A stretch of 14,908 bases of DNA. It comes from Prevotellaceae bacterium (GTDB lineage Bacteria > Bacteroidota > Bacteroidia > Bacteroidales > Bacteroidaceae). Positions within the stretch are counted from its first letter, which is position 1, and every line of letters starts with the position of its first letter. Where the stretch lies: assembly GCA_022508685.1 (NCBI GenBank), contig JAFLUS010000012.1:1-14908 (forward strand), in the 5' to 3' direction. Below are positions 1-6,535 of this stretch, piece by piece. The notes under the pieces were generated by a model, which made no database searches, had not been told where the DNA came from, and was given only the letters and a program-made list of their open reading frames with translations. The position numbers and the translations under genes are program-made.

Positions 1-51
1 GGAACGGACATGAAGAAACGTCTGATAATGGAATGTTAGATTTTTTTCATA

Positions 52-99
52 ATTTGACCGCCGTTAATTTAATGACCATTAAATTAACGGCGGTCAAAT
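52..99. repeat. Perfect 23-bp inverted repeat beyond batC, possible terminator
   Basis: Left arm 52-74 and right arm 77-99 are exact reverse complements, separated by only AC at 75-76. The outer part of each arm is GC-rich (GACCGCCG) and the inner part AT-rich. A transcript in either direction would fold into a hairpin of about 22 bp with a 4-nt loop. Reading plus, the hairpin is followed by a T-rich stretch (103-113), as in an intrinsic terminator. Reading minus (the direction of the bat operon) it is followed by an A run, so it is not a textbook terminator for batC. It could be a terminator for a plus-strand gene to the left, a transcript-end stabiliser for batC, or a protein-binding site. 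The structure is certain; the role is inferred. Confidence 0.75.
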
Positions 100-181
100 A
101 AGTTCTTTTCTTCCAAATTTCTTGATGCGCGCTTTGGCTATTTTTTCTTGCCGAACGTGAAATTCTTGCTTGTTCAGTCGC

Positions 182-949
182 TTACCAGTCCTTTTCCAAT
201 CGGCGTGTGCCGCCTTGTTGTTGCTGCAACTTGCGTTGCACTTGCTTTTCGTCTTGTTGGGCAGAATTGAGCAACTGCTCTGCCGTGTTGTCGTCCATTT
301 GGTCTTTCTTCTGCTCGGGTTGCTGAGGCTGTTGCTGTTGCTGCTTGTCCTTTTGGTCTTGCTTGTCTTCGGGCTTGGGCTGGTCTTGCTTCTGCTGTTG
401 TTGGTCGTTCTGTTGCTGCTTGTTTTGCTTGTTCTGTTGGTTCTGCTGTTGGTTTTGCTGGCTCTTCTTGAGCATGTATTGTGCCTTGGCGAGGTTGTAG
501 CGCGTTTCGTTGTCGTCGGGGTTCTGCCGCAAGGCTTCCTTGTAGGTGTCAACGGCTTGTTGGAAGAATTGCGCGTCGTTGCCGTTCTGCGCGTTCATGG
601 CAGAGATGCCCTGTGCGTAGTAGGCGTTGCCGAGGTTGTGGTGAATGGCTTGCCGCTTGCGGTGGTTGCCGGTGGGCAGTTGCGCAGCGTGGCGATAGTT
701 GGCGATGGCAGCGGAGTCGTGCGATTGGAGAATTTGGGTATTGGCAATGTTGTAGTATGCCTCGAGGAGGGTGCTGTCGCGTTGGATGGCACGTTGGTAG
801 TGCGTCTCGGCACGTTGGTAGTTCTCGGTGCGCTGTTGGCGGTTGCCGAGTCGGACGTGGTCGCGGGCTGTGTTCTGCGCCTGTGCATGGTTGCAGAAGG
901 CGGCGAGGAGGGTGAAGATGAAGGGTATGTGGAGCGAATGGCGTGTCAT
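182..949 (-). CDS. batC: BatC, exported TPR protein of the Bat (aerotolerance) operon
   Basis: 255-residue protein. Residues 1-25 form a signal peptide (hydrophobic IPFIFTLLAAF, then AQAQ), so the mature protein should lie in the periplasm. TPR-like helical repeats span about 28-160: one around NYQRAETHYQRAIQRDS, one around EAYYNIANTQIL, and one ending in VDTYKEALRQNPDDNETRYN. Residues 163-213 are a low-complexity stretch of Gln, Lys, Asn and Asp. The C-terminal block NTAEQLLNSAQQDEKQVQRK (221-240) resembles the conserved tail of BatC-type TPR proteins. The start at 949 was chosen because it gives an intact signal peptide and lies 8 bp after the batB stop; an ATG at 1012 in the same frame would add a hydrophilic leader inside batB. 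In other Bacteroidetes BatC is thought to scaffold the Bat complex; its molecular role here is inferred from family and position. Confidence 0.88.
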   Translation of the reverse strand: MTRHSLHIPFIFTLLAAFCNHAQAQNTARDHVRLGNRQQRTENYQRAETHYQRAIQRDSTLLEAYYNIANTQILQSHDSAAIANYRHAAQLPTGNHRKRQAIHHNLGNAYYAQGISAMNAQNGNDAQFFQQAVDTYKEALRQNPDDNETRYNLAKAQYMLKKSQQNQQQNQQNKQNKQQQNDQQQQKQDQPKPEDKQDQKDKQQQQQPQQPEQKKDQMDDNTAEQLLNSAQQDEKQVQRKLQQQQGGTRRLEKDW

Positions 950-957
950 GTGGGAAA

Positions 958-1974
958 CTATTTGAAAATCTTGATGTGGCGGAGGAGCGGGTTCTTCTTC
1001 TCCGTGATGCATACTTCGATGGCGATGACGATGAGCAGAATAATGGCGATGGCGGGGAATTGTTCGTCGTACTCGGAGAACATTTCGGCACTGAATTCGG
1101 CTTTCTGCATGGTGTCGATTTCGGCGAGCAGGAGTTGCTGCGCTTGGTCGGATTGTCCGACTTGGATGTAGACCCCGTCGCCGGCAGCAGCGATTTCCTT
1201 GCCCACTTGCTCGTTGAGTCGGGTGGTGACGACGTTGCCTTGTGCGTCTTTCTTGTATCCGCCTCCCTGCATGGGGATGATGCCACCTTCGGGCGTACCG
1301 ACGGAGAGGACGAAGATGCGGATGCCTTGCTTGGCGGCTTGCTTGGCAGCATCGAGTGCACCTTGTTCGTGGTCTTCGGCATCGGTGATGAGGACGAGCG
1401 CCTTGCCTACGGCGACGTTGTCGGAGAAACTGTGCATGGCGCAGCGGATGGCGTCGCCGATGTTGGTGCCTTGCACGGCGATGGTGCGTGGCGAAAGTTG
1501 TTCGAGGAACATCTTGGCGGAGACGTTGTCGGAGGTGATGGGGAGGATGGTGAGGGCGTTGCCGGCAAAGGCAACGAGTCCCATGCGGTCGTCGTCTAAT
1601 TGCTCAATGAGTTTGCTGACGAGCATCTTGGCTTTGTCGAGACGGCTGGGCGAGACGTCGGTGCAGAGCATGGAGTTGGACACGTCGACGGCTATCATGG
1701 CTTCGATGCCCCGATGTGTGTATTCTTCCTTGCGCGTGCCGTACTGCGGGCGTGCCATGATGAAGACGGCAAGGGCGAGCATGAGCATGATGAGGCTGAA
1801 CTTGAGATGACGCCGCTTTGCCGATACGGCTGGCATGAGGGCATTCAGCAGGTCGGGCTGTCCGAATTGCTTCAGACGTCGGGACTGGCGTTTGCAGACG
1901 ACGACGTAGAGCAACGCGAAGAGGGGTATCAGCAGAAGCAGATAGAGATAGAGGGGATGGGCAAATCTGAACAT
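958..1974 (-). CDS. batB: BatB, membrane-anchored von Willebrand factor A protein
   Basis: 338 residues, usual for BatB. TM segments lie at about 7-27 (YLYLLLLIPLFALLYVVV), 58-75 and 306-322. The vWA domain between the second and third TM (about 90-290) has a complete MIDAS metal site: D97-x-S99-x-S101 in DVSNSML, T170 in QGTNIGDA and D198 in ITDAEDHE. The membrane layout suggests the vWA domain faces one side of the inner membrane and takes part in metal-dependent protein contacts, probably with BatA and under control of the MoxR ATPase. The acidic EDHEQG after the last MIDAS residue differs from BatA's DGVNN and separates the two paralogues. It lies 15 bp after batA and 8 bp before batC in one operon. 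The family is named from a Bacteroides fragilis aerotolerance mutant; the direct biochemical function is not established. Confidence 0.93.
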   Translation of the reverse strand: MFRFAHPLYLYLLLLIPLFALLYVVVCKRQSRRLKQFGQPDLLNALMPAVSAKRRHLKFSLIMLMLALAVFIMARPQYGTRKEEYTHRGIEAMIAVDVSNSMLCTDVSPSRLDKAKMLVSKLIEQLDDDRMGLVAFAGNALTILPITSDNVSAKMFLEQLSPRTIAVQGTNIGDAIRCAMHSFSDNVAVGKALVLITDAEDHEQGALDAAKQAAKQGIRIFVLSVGTPEGGIIPMQGGGYKKDAQGNVVTTRLNEQVGKEIAAAGDGVYIQVGQSDQAQQLLLAEIDTMQKAEFSAEMFSEYDEQFPAIAIILLIVIAIEVCITEKKNPLLRHIKIFK

Positions 1975-1989
1975 GGGTGCGGAAGGGTG

Positions 1990-2979
1990 TTAAGGAAGGC
2001 GTCGGACGACGAAGAGGCGCAGGAGGATTTCCAGCAGGAGCACGACGAAGGCTGCAAGGGCAAAGGGTTCGTAGCGCTCGTCGCGTTTGTGGTACTGCGT
2101 GACGTTGAATTTCGTCCGTTCCATTTGGTCAATTTCGCTGTAGACGTCCGACAGGTCGGTGTTCTGCTCGGCACGGAAGTACTTTCCGCCTGTTTCTTCG
2201 GAGATTTTGCGCATGGTGGGTTCGTCGATGTCGACGGGCACCATGGCTGTTCCGCCGGTGGGGAGCGGGAAGGGTGCCATGCCGTTGCGGCCGATGCCGA
2301 TGGTGTAGATGCGGACGCCGTATTTCTTGGCAATCTCGGCTGCCGTGAGCGGTGCAATCGTTCCGGAGTTGTTGACGCCGTCGGTGAGCAGAATGATGAC
2401 TTTCGACTTGGCTTTGCTCTCGCGCAGACGGAGCAGGGCGTTCATGATGCCGTCGCCGATAGCGGTTCCGTCGGCAATCATGCCTTTCGCAGCCATTTGG
2501 TTGTCGACGCTGTTGTAGAGGTTCATCAGCACGGCGTGGTCGGTGGTGAGCGGGCACTGGGTGAAGGCTTCGGCGGCAAAGAGCGTGAGACCGATGTTGT
2601 CGTTAGGCCGTTTGTCTACAAATTCCTGTGCGATGTGCTTCAGTGCCTCGACGCGGTTGGGCTTGAAGTCCTGCGTGAGCATACTGGTGGAGACGTCGAC
2701 GGAGAGCATGATGTCGATGCCTTCGACGTCGGCACTGCTCCACGAGTGTTTCTGCTGCGGACGTGCGAGAATGATGACGACGAGCGTGAAGAGAACGAGC
2801 CGAAGGACGTTGGGCACGGGGATGAGCAACGTGCGCAACGTGCGTGGCGCGTAGCGGTATTTGGCAATTTCGGGGAGGGCAAGTGCGGGGTGCGACTTCT
2901 TGTGGCGCAGGACGTACCAGATGATGTAGGGTATCATCAGCGTCAGCAAGAGGAGCATGTATGGATGCTTCAGTTCCAT
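1990..2979 (-). CDS. batA: BatA, membrane-anchored von Willebrand factor A protein
   Basis: 329 residues with the standard BatA layout: TM 1 at about 7-25, TM 2 at 52-73, a large vWA domain at 86-290 and a C-terminal TM at 305-325 followed by the basic tail VVRRLP. The MIDAS is intact: D95-x-S97-x-S99 in DVSTSML, T172 in DGTAIGDG and D200 in LTDGVNN. ARPQ after TM 2 and the GGKYFRAEQNTDLSDVY stretch (264-280) are typical of the BatA family. It probably pairs with BatB as the membrane vWA module on which the MoxR AAA+ protein acts. It is 23 bp after the upstream Bat gene and 15 bp before batB. The start gives a short hydrophilic N-terminus before TM 1, as expected. Confidence 0.94.
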   Translation of the reverse strand: MELKHPYMLLLLTLMIPYIIWYVLRHKKSHPALALPEIAKYRYAPRTLRTLLIPVPNVLRLVLFTLVVIILARPQQKHSWSSADVEGIDIMLSVDVSTSMLTQDFKPNRVEALKHIAQEFVDKRPNDNIGLTLFAAEAFTQCPLTTDHAVLMNLYNSVDNQMAAKGMIADGTAIGDGIMNALLRLRESKAKSKVIILLTDGVNNSGTIAPLTAAEIAKKYGVRIYTIGIGRNGMAPFPLPTGGTAMVPVDIDEPTMRKISEETGGKYFRAEQNTDLSDVYSEIDQMERTKFNVTQYHKRDERYEPFALAAFVVLLLEILLRLFVVRRLP

Positions 2980-3002
2980 GTATCAGTCGTTCTGTTATTG
3001 TA

Positions 3003-4109
3003 TTACATCAGCAGGAAGACGAGGCGGTAGCCCACATAGCCTATCAGGGCAATGGCTGCCACCGAGAGCACGGCTGCCACGATGGTGAGCGTGGTGCGCA
3101 TGGTGGGCGAACCTTGTTCGACAACCGTCACTTCCTGCGGTGCCTGTTCGGGCACGTCGTCCTGTTTGGTGGAGTTGATGAAGGCGATGGCGTTGACGAG
3201 GTTGCGGTCGTCCTCCGTCATCTCCGTGCTGTATTTGGCAAACTTGACGAGGTCTGCCGTTTCAAACAATTCGCGCAGTTCGTTCAACGCTTCTTCGCTG
3301 TTGAGGCTGCGGAGGTTGGCAATGATTTCCTGTGTCGTCATCTCCGTTGCGTTGAATCCGTAACGTTCGTTGATGTACTGGCGCAGTGCGTCGGTGAGTT
3401 GGGTGTAGTAGTCCTTGGTGGCGACGGCGTCGGCGGCAGTGGTGGCATGTTCGGGCTGCGTGCGGTTGCGTTCCACTTTGAGTTGCTCAATCTTCTGCAT
3501 GGCTAACTTGTGGGGAGCGATGCGTGCTTTCAGCCGCAGACGGCGGATAATCGGTTTGTTGTCCTTCAGGCTGACGACGACGTAGACGAGCAGCAGCGCA
3601 AGTACGGCAAGCAAGAAGGCATAGCGCATCGGCAGTTTCCATTCGTCAGCCTCGTAGGGGAGGTCCATCGTGCCCTTGAGCGGGAAAATGGCATCGACGT
3701 TGGTGGTGTCAATCTCCATGGTCATCACCTTGAGTGCCAGAGGCTGTTCTGCCGTGAACGCCTCGCCGTCCACCGTGACGCTGAAGGGAGGAATGTAGTA
3801 GAGTGCCGAATCGAAGGAGGTGACGGTGTAGAGGCGGGTGAGTAGCATGCGCTTGCGGTCGTTCAGCCACGTCGTGTCGCAGTCGCCCGTCTTTGCCACT
3901 TCGATGCCCGGCAGCAGTTCCTGCCATGGCTCGTAGGTCGGCATCTCCACTGACTGCCCGCAGTCGGCACTGACTTCGAGCGTGATGTTGGTTTGCTGTC
4001 CTATCAGGATTTGCGTGTGGTCAATCTTCGTGTTGACCGTCACTTGGGCATGTGCGCACGTCGCACACATCACGATAATGGCGCAGATGCCCCTTAGTCG
4101 ATTCGTCAT
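3003..4109 (-). CDS. Exported two-TM protein of the Bat operon (upstream of batA)
   Basis: 368 residues. A signal peptide occupies about 1-22 (RGICAIIVMCATCAHAQ), followed by a beta-rich periplasmic region (23-160). Then come TM 162-181 (RYAFLLAVLALLLVYVVVS), a basic and helical cytoplasmic region (182-338), and a C-terminal TM at 339-360. Within the cytoplasmic part, YYTQLTDALRQYINERYGFN and the following EMTTQEI (about 234-262) resemble the helical segment seen in DUF4381-like and BatD-like proteins. This is the protein found between the DUF58 gene and batA in Bacteroidetes bat loci; it is probably an adaptor that links periplasmic sensing to the vWA/MoxR machinery, which is inference. An in-frame ATG at 4319 would place 70 hydrophilic residues before the signal peptide and overlap the DUF58 gene, so 4109 was chosen; a Shine-Dalgarno-like AAGGTG supports it. 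Confidence 0.88.
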   Translation of the reverse strand: MTNRLRGICAIIVMCATCAHAQVTVNTKIDHTQILIGQQTNITLEVSADCGQSVEMPTYEPWQELLPGIEVAKTGDCDTTWLNDRKRMLLTRLYTVTSFDSALYYIPPFSVTVDGEAFTAEQPLALKVMTMEIDTTNVDAIFPLKGTMDLPYEADEWKLPMRYAFLLAVLALLLVYVVVSLKDNKPIIRRLRLKARIAPHKLAMQKIEQLKVERNRTQPEHATTAADAVATKDYYTQLTDALRQYINERYGFNATEMTTQEIIANLRSLNSEEALNELRELFETADLVKFAKYSTEMTEDDRNLVNAIAFINSTKQDDVPEQAPQEVTVVEQGSPTMRTTLTIVAAVLSVAAIALIGYVGYRLVFLLM

Positions 4110-4114
4110 GTTCA

Positions 4115-4120
4115 CACCTT
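4115..4120 (-). promoter_or_regulatory. Shine-Dalgarno-like site deciding the start at 4109
   Basis: On the minus strand AAGGTG lies 5 nt before the ATG at 4109, in the short gap after the DUF58 stop codon. Bacteroidetes often lack clear Shine-Dalgarno sites, so this one is notable and supports the downstream start that preserves the signal peptide. Confidence 0.6.
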
Positions 4121-4990
4121 TTATCTTCTCATTCTGAACAACGCCATCAGTCCCTTCACATAGTCCTCGTCGGTGCGCAGATGGGCGCAGTCCACGTGGG
4201 CACGTGTCAGCATGTCGTTGAGGCGTATTTGCTGGTTCACCCACCATTCGTGGTGGGCACGTCGCATCTTCTTCGAGCCCGTGTCGATGTACATCTCGTA
4301 GCCCGTTTCGGCATCGCACACCTTCATCAGTCCCACGTCGGGCAGTTCCTGCATCCGTCGGTCGTAGATGTGCAGGGCAACCACGTCGTGACGCCGGTTG
4401 GCAATCATCAGTTGCTGACTGAAGTCCTTGCCGTCGAAGAAGTCGCTCATCACGAACGCCGTGCAGCGTTTCTTGATGGCGTTGGTCATGAATTCGACGG
4501 CCTGTCCGATGTCGGTATGCCGGCTCTGCGGCTCGAACGTCAGCAGTTCGCGGATGATGAACAGGATGTGCTTGCGCCCCTTCTTGGGCGGAATGAATTT
4601 CTCTATGTGGTCGGAAAAGAAGATGACGCCAATCTTGTCGTTGTTCTCAATGGCAGAGAACGCCAGCGTGGCAGCCACCTCGGTCGCCATCTGCCGCTTG
4701 GTCATCTGCTGCGAACCGAAGTCGAGGCTGCCCGACACGTCCACCATCAGAATAACCGTCAGTTCGCGCTCCTCCTCAAACACTTTCACGTAGGGGCGGT
4801 CGAAGCGCGCCGTCACGTTCCAGTCGATGTCGCGCACGTCGTCGCCATACTGGTACTCGCGCACCTCGCTGAACGCCATACCGCGCCCTTTGAACGCCGT
4901 GTGCCATTCGCCCGCGAAAATGTTGTTGGACAGCCCGCGCGCCTTCATCTCGATGCGGCGCACCTTCTGCAATAGTTCTTCCGTCTCCAT
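4121..4990 (-). CDS. DUF58-family protein with vWA-like fold, Bat operon
   Basis: 289 residues, a normal length for the DUF58 proteins paired with MoxR ATPases. The signature REYQYGDDVRDIDW is at 44-57. It is followed by a vWA-like domain with D84-x-S86-x-S88 in VDVSGSLD, a possible threonine ligand at T159 and an aspartate at D183 (MSDFFD), so the MIDAS seems complete. No TM segment or signal peptide is seen; it should be cytoplasmic or peripheral. The family almost always sits directly downstream of moxR, and here the gap is 22 bp. It is probably the soluble partner of the AAA+ protein, linking it to the membrane vWA proteins BatA and BatB. The biochemical output is unknown. Confidence 0.93.
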   Translation of the reverse strand: METEELLQKVRRIEMKARGLSNNIFAGEWHTAFKGRGMAFSEVREYQYGDDVRDIDWNVTARFDRPYVKVFEEERELTVILMVDVSGSLDFGSQQMTKRQMATEVAATLAFSAIENNDKIGVIFFSDHIEKFIPPKKGRKHILFIIRELLTFEPQSRHTDIGQAVEFMTNAIKKRCTAFVMSDFFDGKDFSQQLMIANRRHDVVALHIYDRRMQELPDVGLMKVCDAETGYEMYIDTGSKKMRRAHHEWWVNQQIRLNDMLTRAHVDCAHLRTDEDYVKGLMALFRMRR

Positions 4991-5012
4991 ATAGCGCGTC
5001 TGTTCCCTTCGG

Positions 5013-6008
5013 TCAGGGCACTTCCACCCGGTTGATGATGCGGCTTACGATTTCCTCTTGCGTCACGTTCGACGCCTCTGCCTCGTAAGTCAGTCCGATG
5101 CGGTGGCGCAGCACGTCAGTCGCTACGGCACGCACGTCTTCCGGAATGACGTAGCCGCGATGCTTGATGAAGGCGAAAGCGCGTGCAGCCAGTGCAAGGT
5201 TGATGGACGCACGGGGCGAACCACCGAAGGCAATCAGGCCGCAGAGGTCGCGCAGCCCATAGCGGTCGGGGTAGCGCGTGGCAAAGACGATGTCGGCAAT
5301 GTACTGCTCTATCTTCTCGTCCACGTACACGTCGGCAACGACGGCACGAGCGGCTTCGATTTCCTCCGTACCCGTTACCGGACGCACTTCCTGTGCTTCG
5401 CGGGCAATGTTCTGACGGATGATGCGCTTCTCCTCTTCCATGTCGGGATAGCCCACCACCACCTTCAGCATGAAGCGGTCGACCTGCGCTTCGGGCAGCG
5501 GATACGTACCTTCCTGCTCGATGGGGTTCTGCGTCGCCAGCACAAGGAACGGGCGCGGCAGTGCATACGTTTCCGTCGACAGCGTTACCTGCCGTTCTTG
5601 CATTGCCTCCAACAGCGCACTCTGCACCTTGGCGGGCGCGCGGTTGATTTCGTCCGCCAGCACGAAGTTGGCGAATATCGGGCCGCGCTTCGACTCGAAC
5701 CGACCTTCCTTCTGATTGTAAATCATCGTACCCACCACGTCGGCAGGCAGGAGGTCGGGCGTAAACTGGATGCGGCTGAACTTGGCGTCAATCAGTCCTG
5801 CCAGCGTGCGGATAGCCTTTGTCTTTGCCAGTCCCGGCACGCCTTCGAGCAGCACGTGGCCGTCGCTCAACAGACCAATCAGCAGCGATTCCACCAAGTG
5901 GCGCTGGCCGACGATGAACTGGTCCATGCCTGTCAGCACGTTCGTCACCAACGAACTATGCTGCGCGATGCGCTCGTTCAGCGCACGAATATCGAAATTT
6001 TCTGCCAT
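5013..6008 (-). CDS. moxR: MoxR-family AAA+ ATPase, first gene of the Bat operon
   Basis: 331 residues, typical of MoxR. Walker A is GVPGLAKTKA at 56-65; Walker B is VLADEINRAP at 116-125; sensor 1 lies in LATQNPIEQEGTYPLPEAQV (157-176), followed by DRF; and the sensor 2 region carries GGSPRAS at 262-268. LLPADVVGT (87-95) and LLEAMQERQV (132-141) are also characteristic of MoxR. It should be a cytoplasmic, ring-forming ATPase with chaperone-like activity on the vWA partners encoded downstream. The start MAENFDIRALNERI at 6008 was chosen because an in-frame ATG at 6104 would add 32 basic residues not expected in the family and would run through the promoter -7 box at 6038-6045. The gene symbol is a family name; the exact substrate is unknown. 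Confidence 0.95.
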   Translation of the reverse strand: MAENFDIRALNERIAQHSSLVTNVLTGMDQFIVGQRHLVESLLIGLLSDGHVLLEGVPGLAKTKAIRTLAGLIDAKFSRIQFTPDLLPADVVGTMIYNQKEGRFESKRGPIFANFVLADEINRAPAKVQSALLEAMQERQVTLSTETYALPRPFLVLATQNPIEQEGTYPLPEAQVDRFMLKVVVGYPDMEEEKRIIRQNIAREAQEVRPVTGTEEIEAARAVVADVYVDEKIEQYIADIVFATRYPDRYGLRDLCGLIAFGGSPRASINLALAARAFAFIKHRGYVIPEDVRAVATDVLRHRIGLTYEAEASNVTQEEIVSRIINRVEVP

Positions 6009-6037
6009 AACTATTGTATTTCTGCTATTTTTCCGTG

Positions 6038-6045
6038 CAAAGTTA
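6038..6045 (-). promoter_or_regulatory. Bacteroidetes -7 box for the bat operon
   Basis: On the minus strand this reads TAACTTTG, an exact match to the TAnnTTTG consensus of the Bacteroidetes primary sigma factor. Initiation a few bases further on would give a leader of roughly 20-25 nt before the moxR ATG at 6008. A -33 TTTG at the usual distance is not clear; there is only a TTTTC about 14 nt upstream. It probably drives all six genes, since no later gap is large enough for another promoter. Confidence 0.7.
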
Positions 6046-6189
6046 CGCCTTTTCTGCCGAAAACGTGCATGCCGCGTTTTAATAAAACCTAAAATTCGTT
6101 GCAAAATCTAACTTTTTGCTTCCCACGCGCGTGTACATGTCTATATGAACGGGTGGCGGCGGGGTGGCAGCGTCCTGTTCGTGGCGTTG

Positions 6190-6268
6190 CGAAACAAAGT
6201 CCGTGACGTCGCAATGGAAAGTTTTCGCCTCCGCAAAACAAAGTTCACGACATCGCAGAGGAAAGTTT
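6190..6268. repeat. Imperfect direct repeat, 44-bp period, two copies
   Basis: Copy 1 (6190-6224) and copy 2 (6234-6268) share 28 of 35 positions by eye, including AAACAAAGT, TCGCA and GGAAAGTTT. The 44-bp period is not a multiple of three, which argues against a coding origin. It directly precedes the 21-bp tandem repeat. Function unknown. Confidence 0.75.
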
Positions 6269-6274
6269 AGTTCG

Positions 6275-6346
6275 CAGTGCGGTTTGTATAATCCACAATG
6301 TGGTTTGTACAATCCACACTGCGGTTTATACAATCCACAATGTGGA
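6275..6346. repeat. 21-bp tandem repeat, three copies plus a partial fourth
   Basis: Units start at 6275, 6296 and 6317 and read approximately CARTGYGGTTTGTAYAATCCA; a fourth begins at 6338 and degrades after CAATGTGGA. Variation is mostly transitions. Each unit contains the near-palindrome GGTTTGTACAATCC, and each junction forms a second one (CCACAATGTGG), so the array is a chain of overlapping dyads. It lies between two divergent operons, consistent with a regulatory or structural role, but it may be a passive repeat family dispersed in the genome. It lacks the unique spacers of a CRISPR. Confidence 0.9.
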
Positions 6347-6498
6347 TTAAACTTTGGTTGCCGACATGAACAACTTTGTTTAGCCTTTGACAAAACTATT
6401 TTTCGGGGAGCACCCGTTTTTCCGTTGCGAAACGGCGGACACGCAGTCCGTGCCGGAATTTTCGGGGGACGCGTGGCAGGTGTTTCAAAAATATTCTG

Positions 6499-6506
6499 TA
6501 ACTTTG
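6499..6506 (+). promoter_or_regulatory. Bacteroidetes -7 box for the GT2-DUF4922-SpoIID operon
   Basis: TAACTTTG matches TAnnTTTG exactly, 29 bp before the ATG at 6536, predicting a leader of about 20-25 nt. No convincing -33 TTTG was found at 19-21 nt upstream, so the promoter may be weak or activated. Confidence 0.65.
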
Positions 6507-6535
6507 CCGCAAATGTACGATAGATTCAGAACGAT

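Larger units (their letters stand above)
6009..6535. other. Divergent intergenic region, 527 bp, repeat-rich
   Basis: This lies between the starts of the minus-strand bat operon and the plus-strand trio. It holds a -7 promoter box at each end (6038-6045 minus, 6499-6506 plus), an imperfect 44-bp direct repeat (6190-6268), a 21-bp tandem repeat (6275-6346) and two adjacent small hairpins (6422-6435 and 6436-6450). I see no convincing gene. Open frames on both strands cross the 21-bp repeats only because 21 is a multiple of three, giving an artificial CGLYNP-type heptapeptide on one strand and CGLYKP on the other. No tRNA or known riboswitch was recognised. Confidence 0.7.

Noticed and set aside
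1..101. Possible 3' end of a plus-strand gene entering from the left (open frames ending at 39 or 101)
   Set aside because: Two frames are open for too short a distance to choose, and neither tail is recognisable.
94..552. Minus-strand open frame overlapping the end of batC
   Set aside because: It is a shifted frame of batC rich in Thr, Ser, Asn and Arg; the real frame has a signal peptide, TPRs and the family tail.
170..1171. Long plus-strand open frame with a Leu/Val-rich protein
   Set aside because: The apparent membrane protein is the complement of the Gln-rich batC codons and of batB; no family features.
1600..3030. 476-codon plus-strand open frame
   Set aside because: Antisense to batB and batA, with His/Val/Asp-rich composition typical of a shadow frame in GC-rich DNA.
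6275..6346. CRISPR array
   Set aside because: Units are directly adjacent with no unique spacers, and no cas genes are present.
6181..6450. Mobile element or insertion sequence
   Set aside because: No transposase, terminal inverted repeats or target-site duplication seen; only short non-coding repeats.
6079..6523. Small open frames on both strands across the 21-bp repeats
   Set aside because: They exist because the repeat length is a multiple of three; the neighbouring 44-bp repeat breaks the frame, and promoter boxes lie next to or inside the region.
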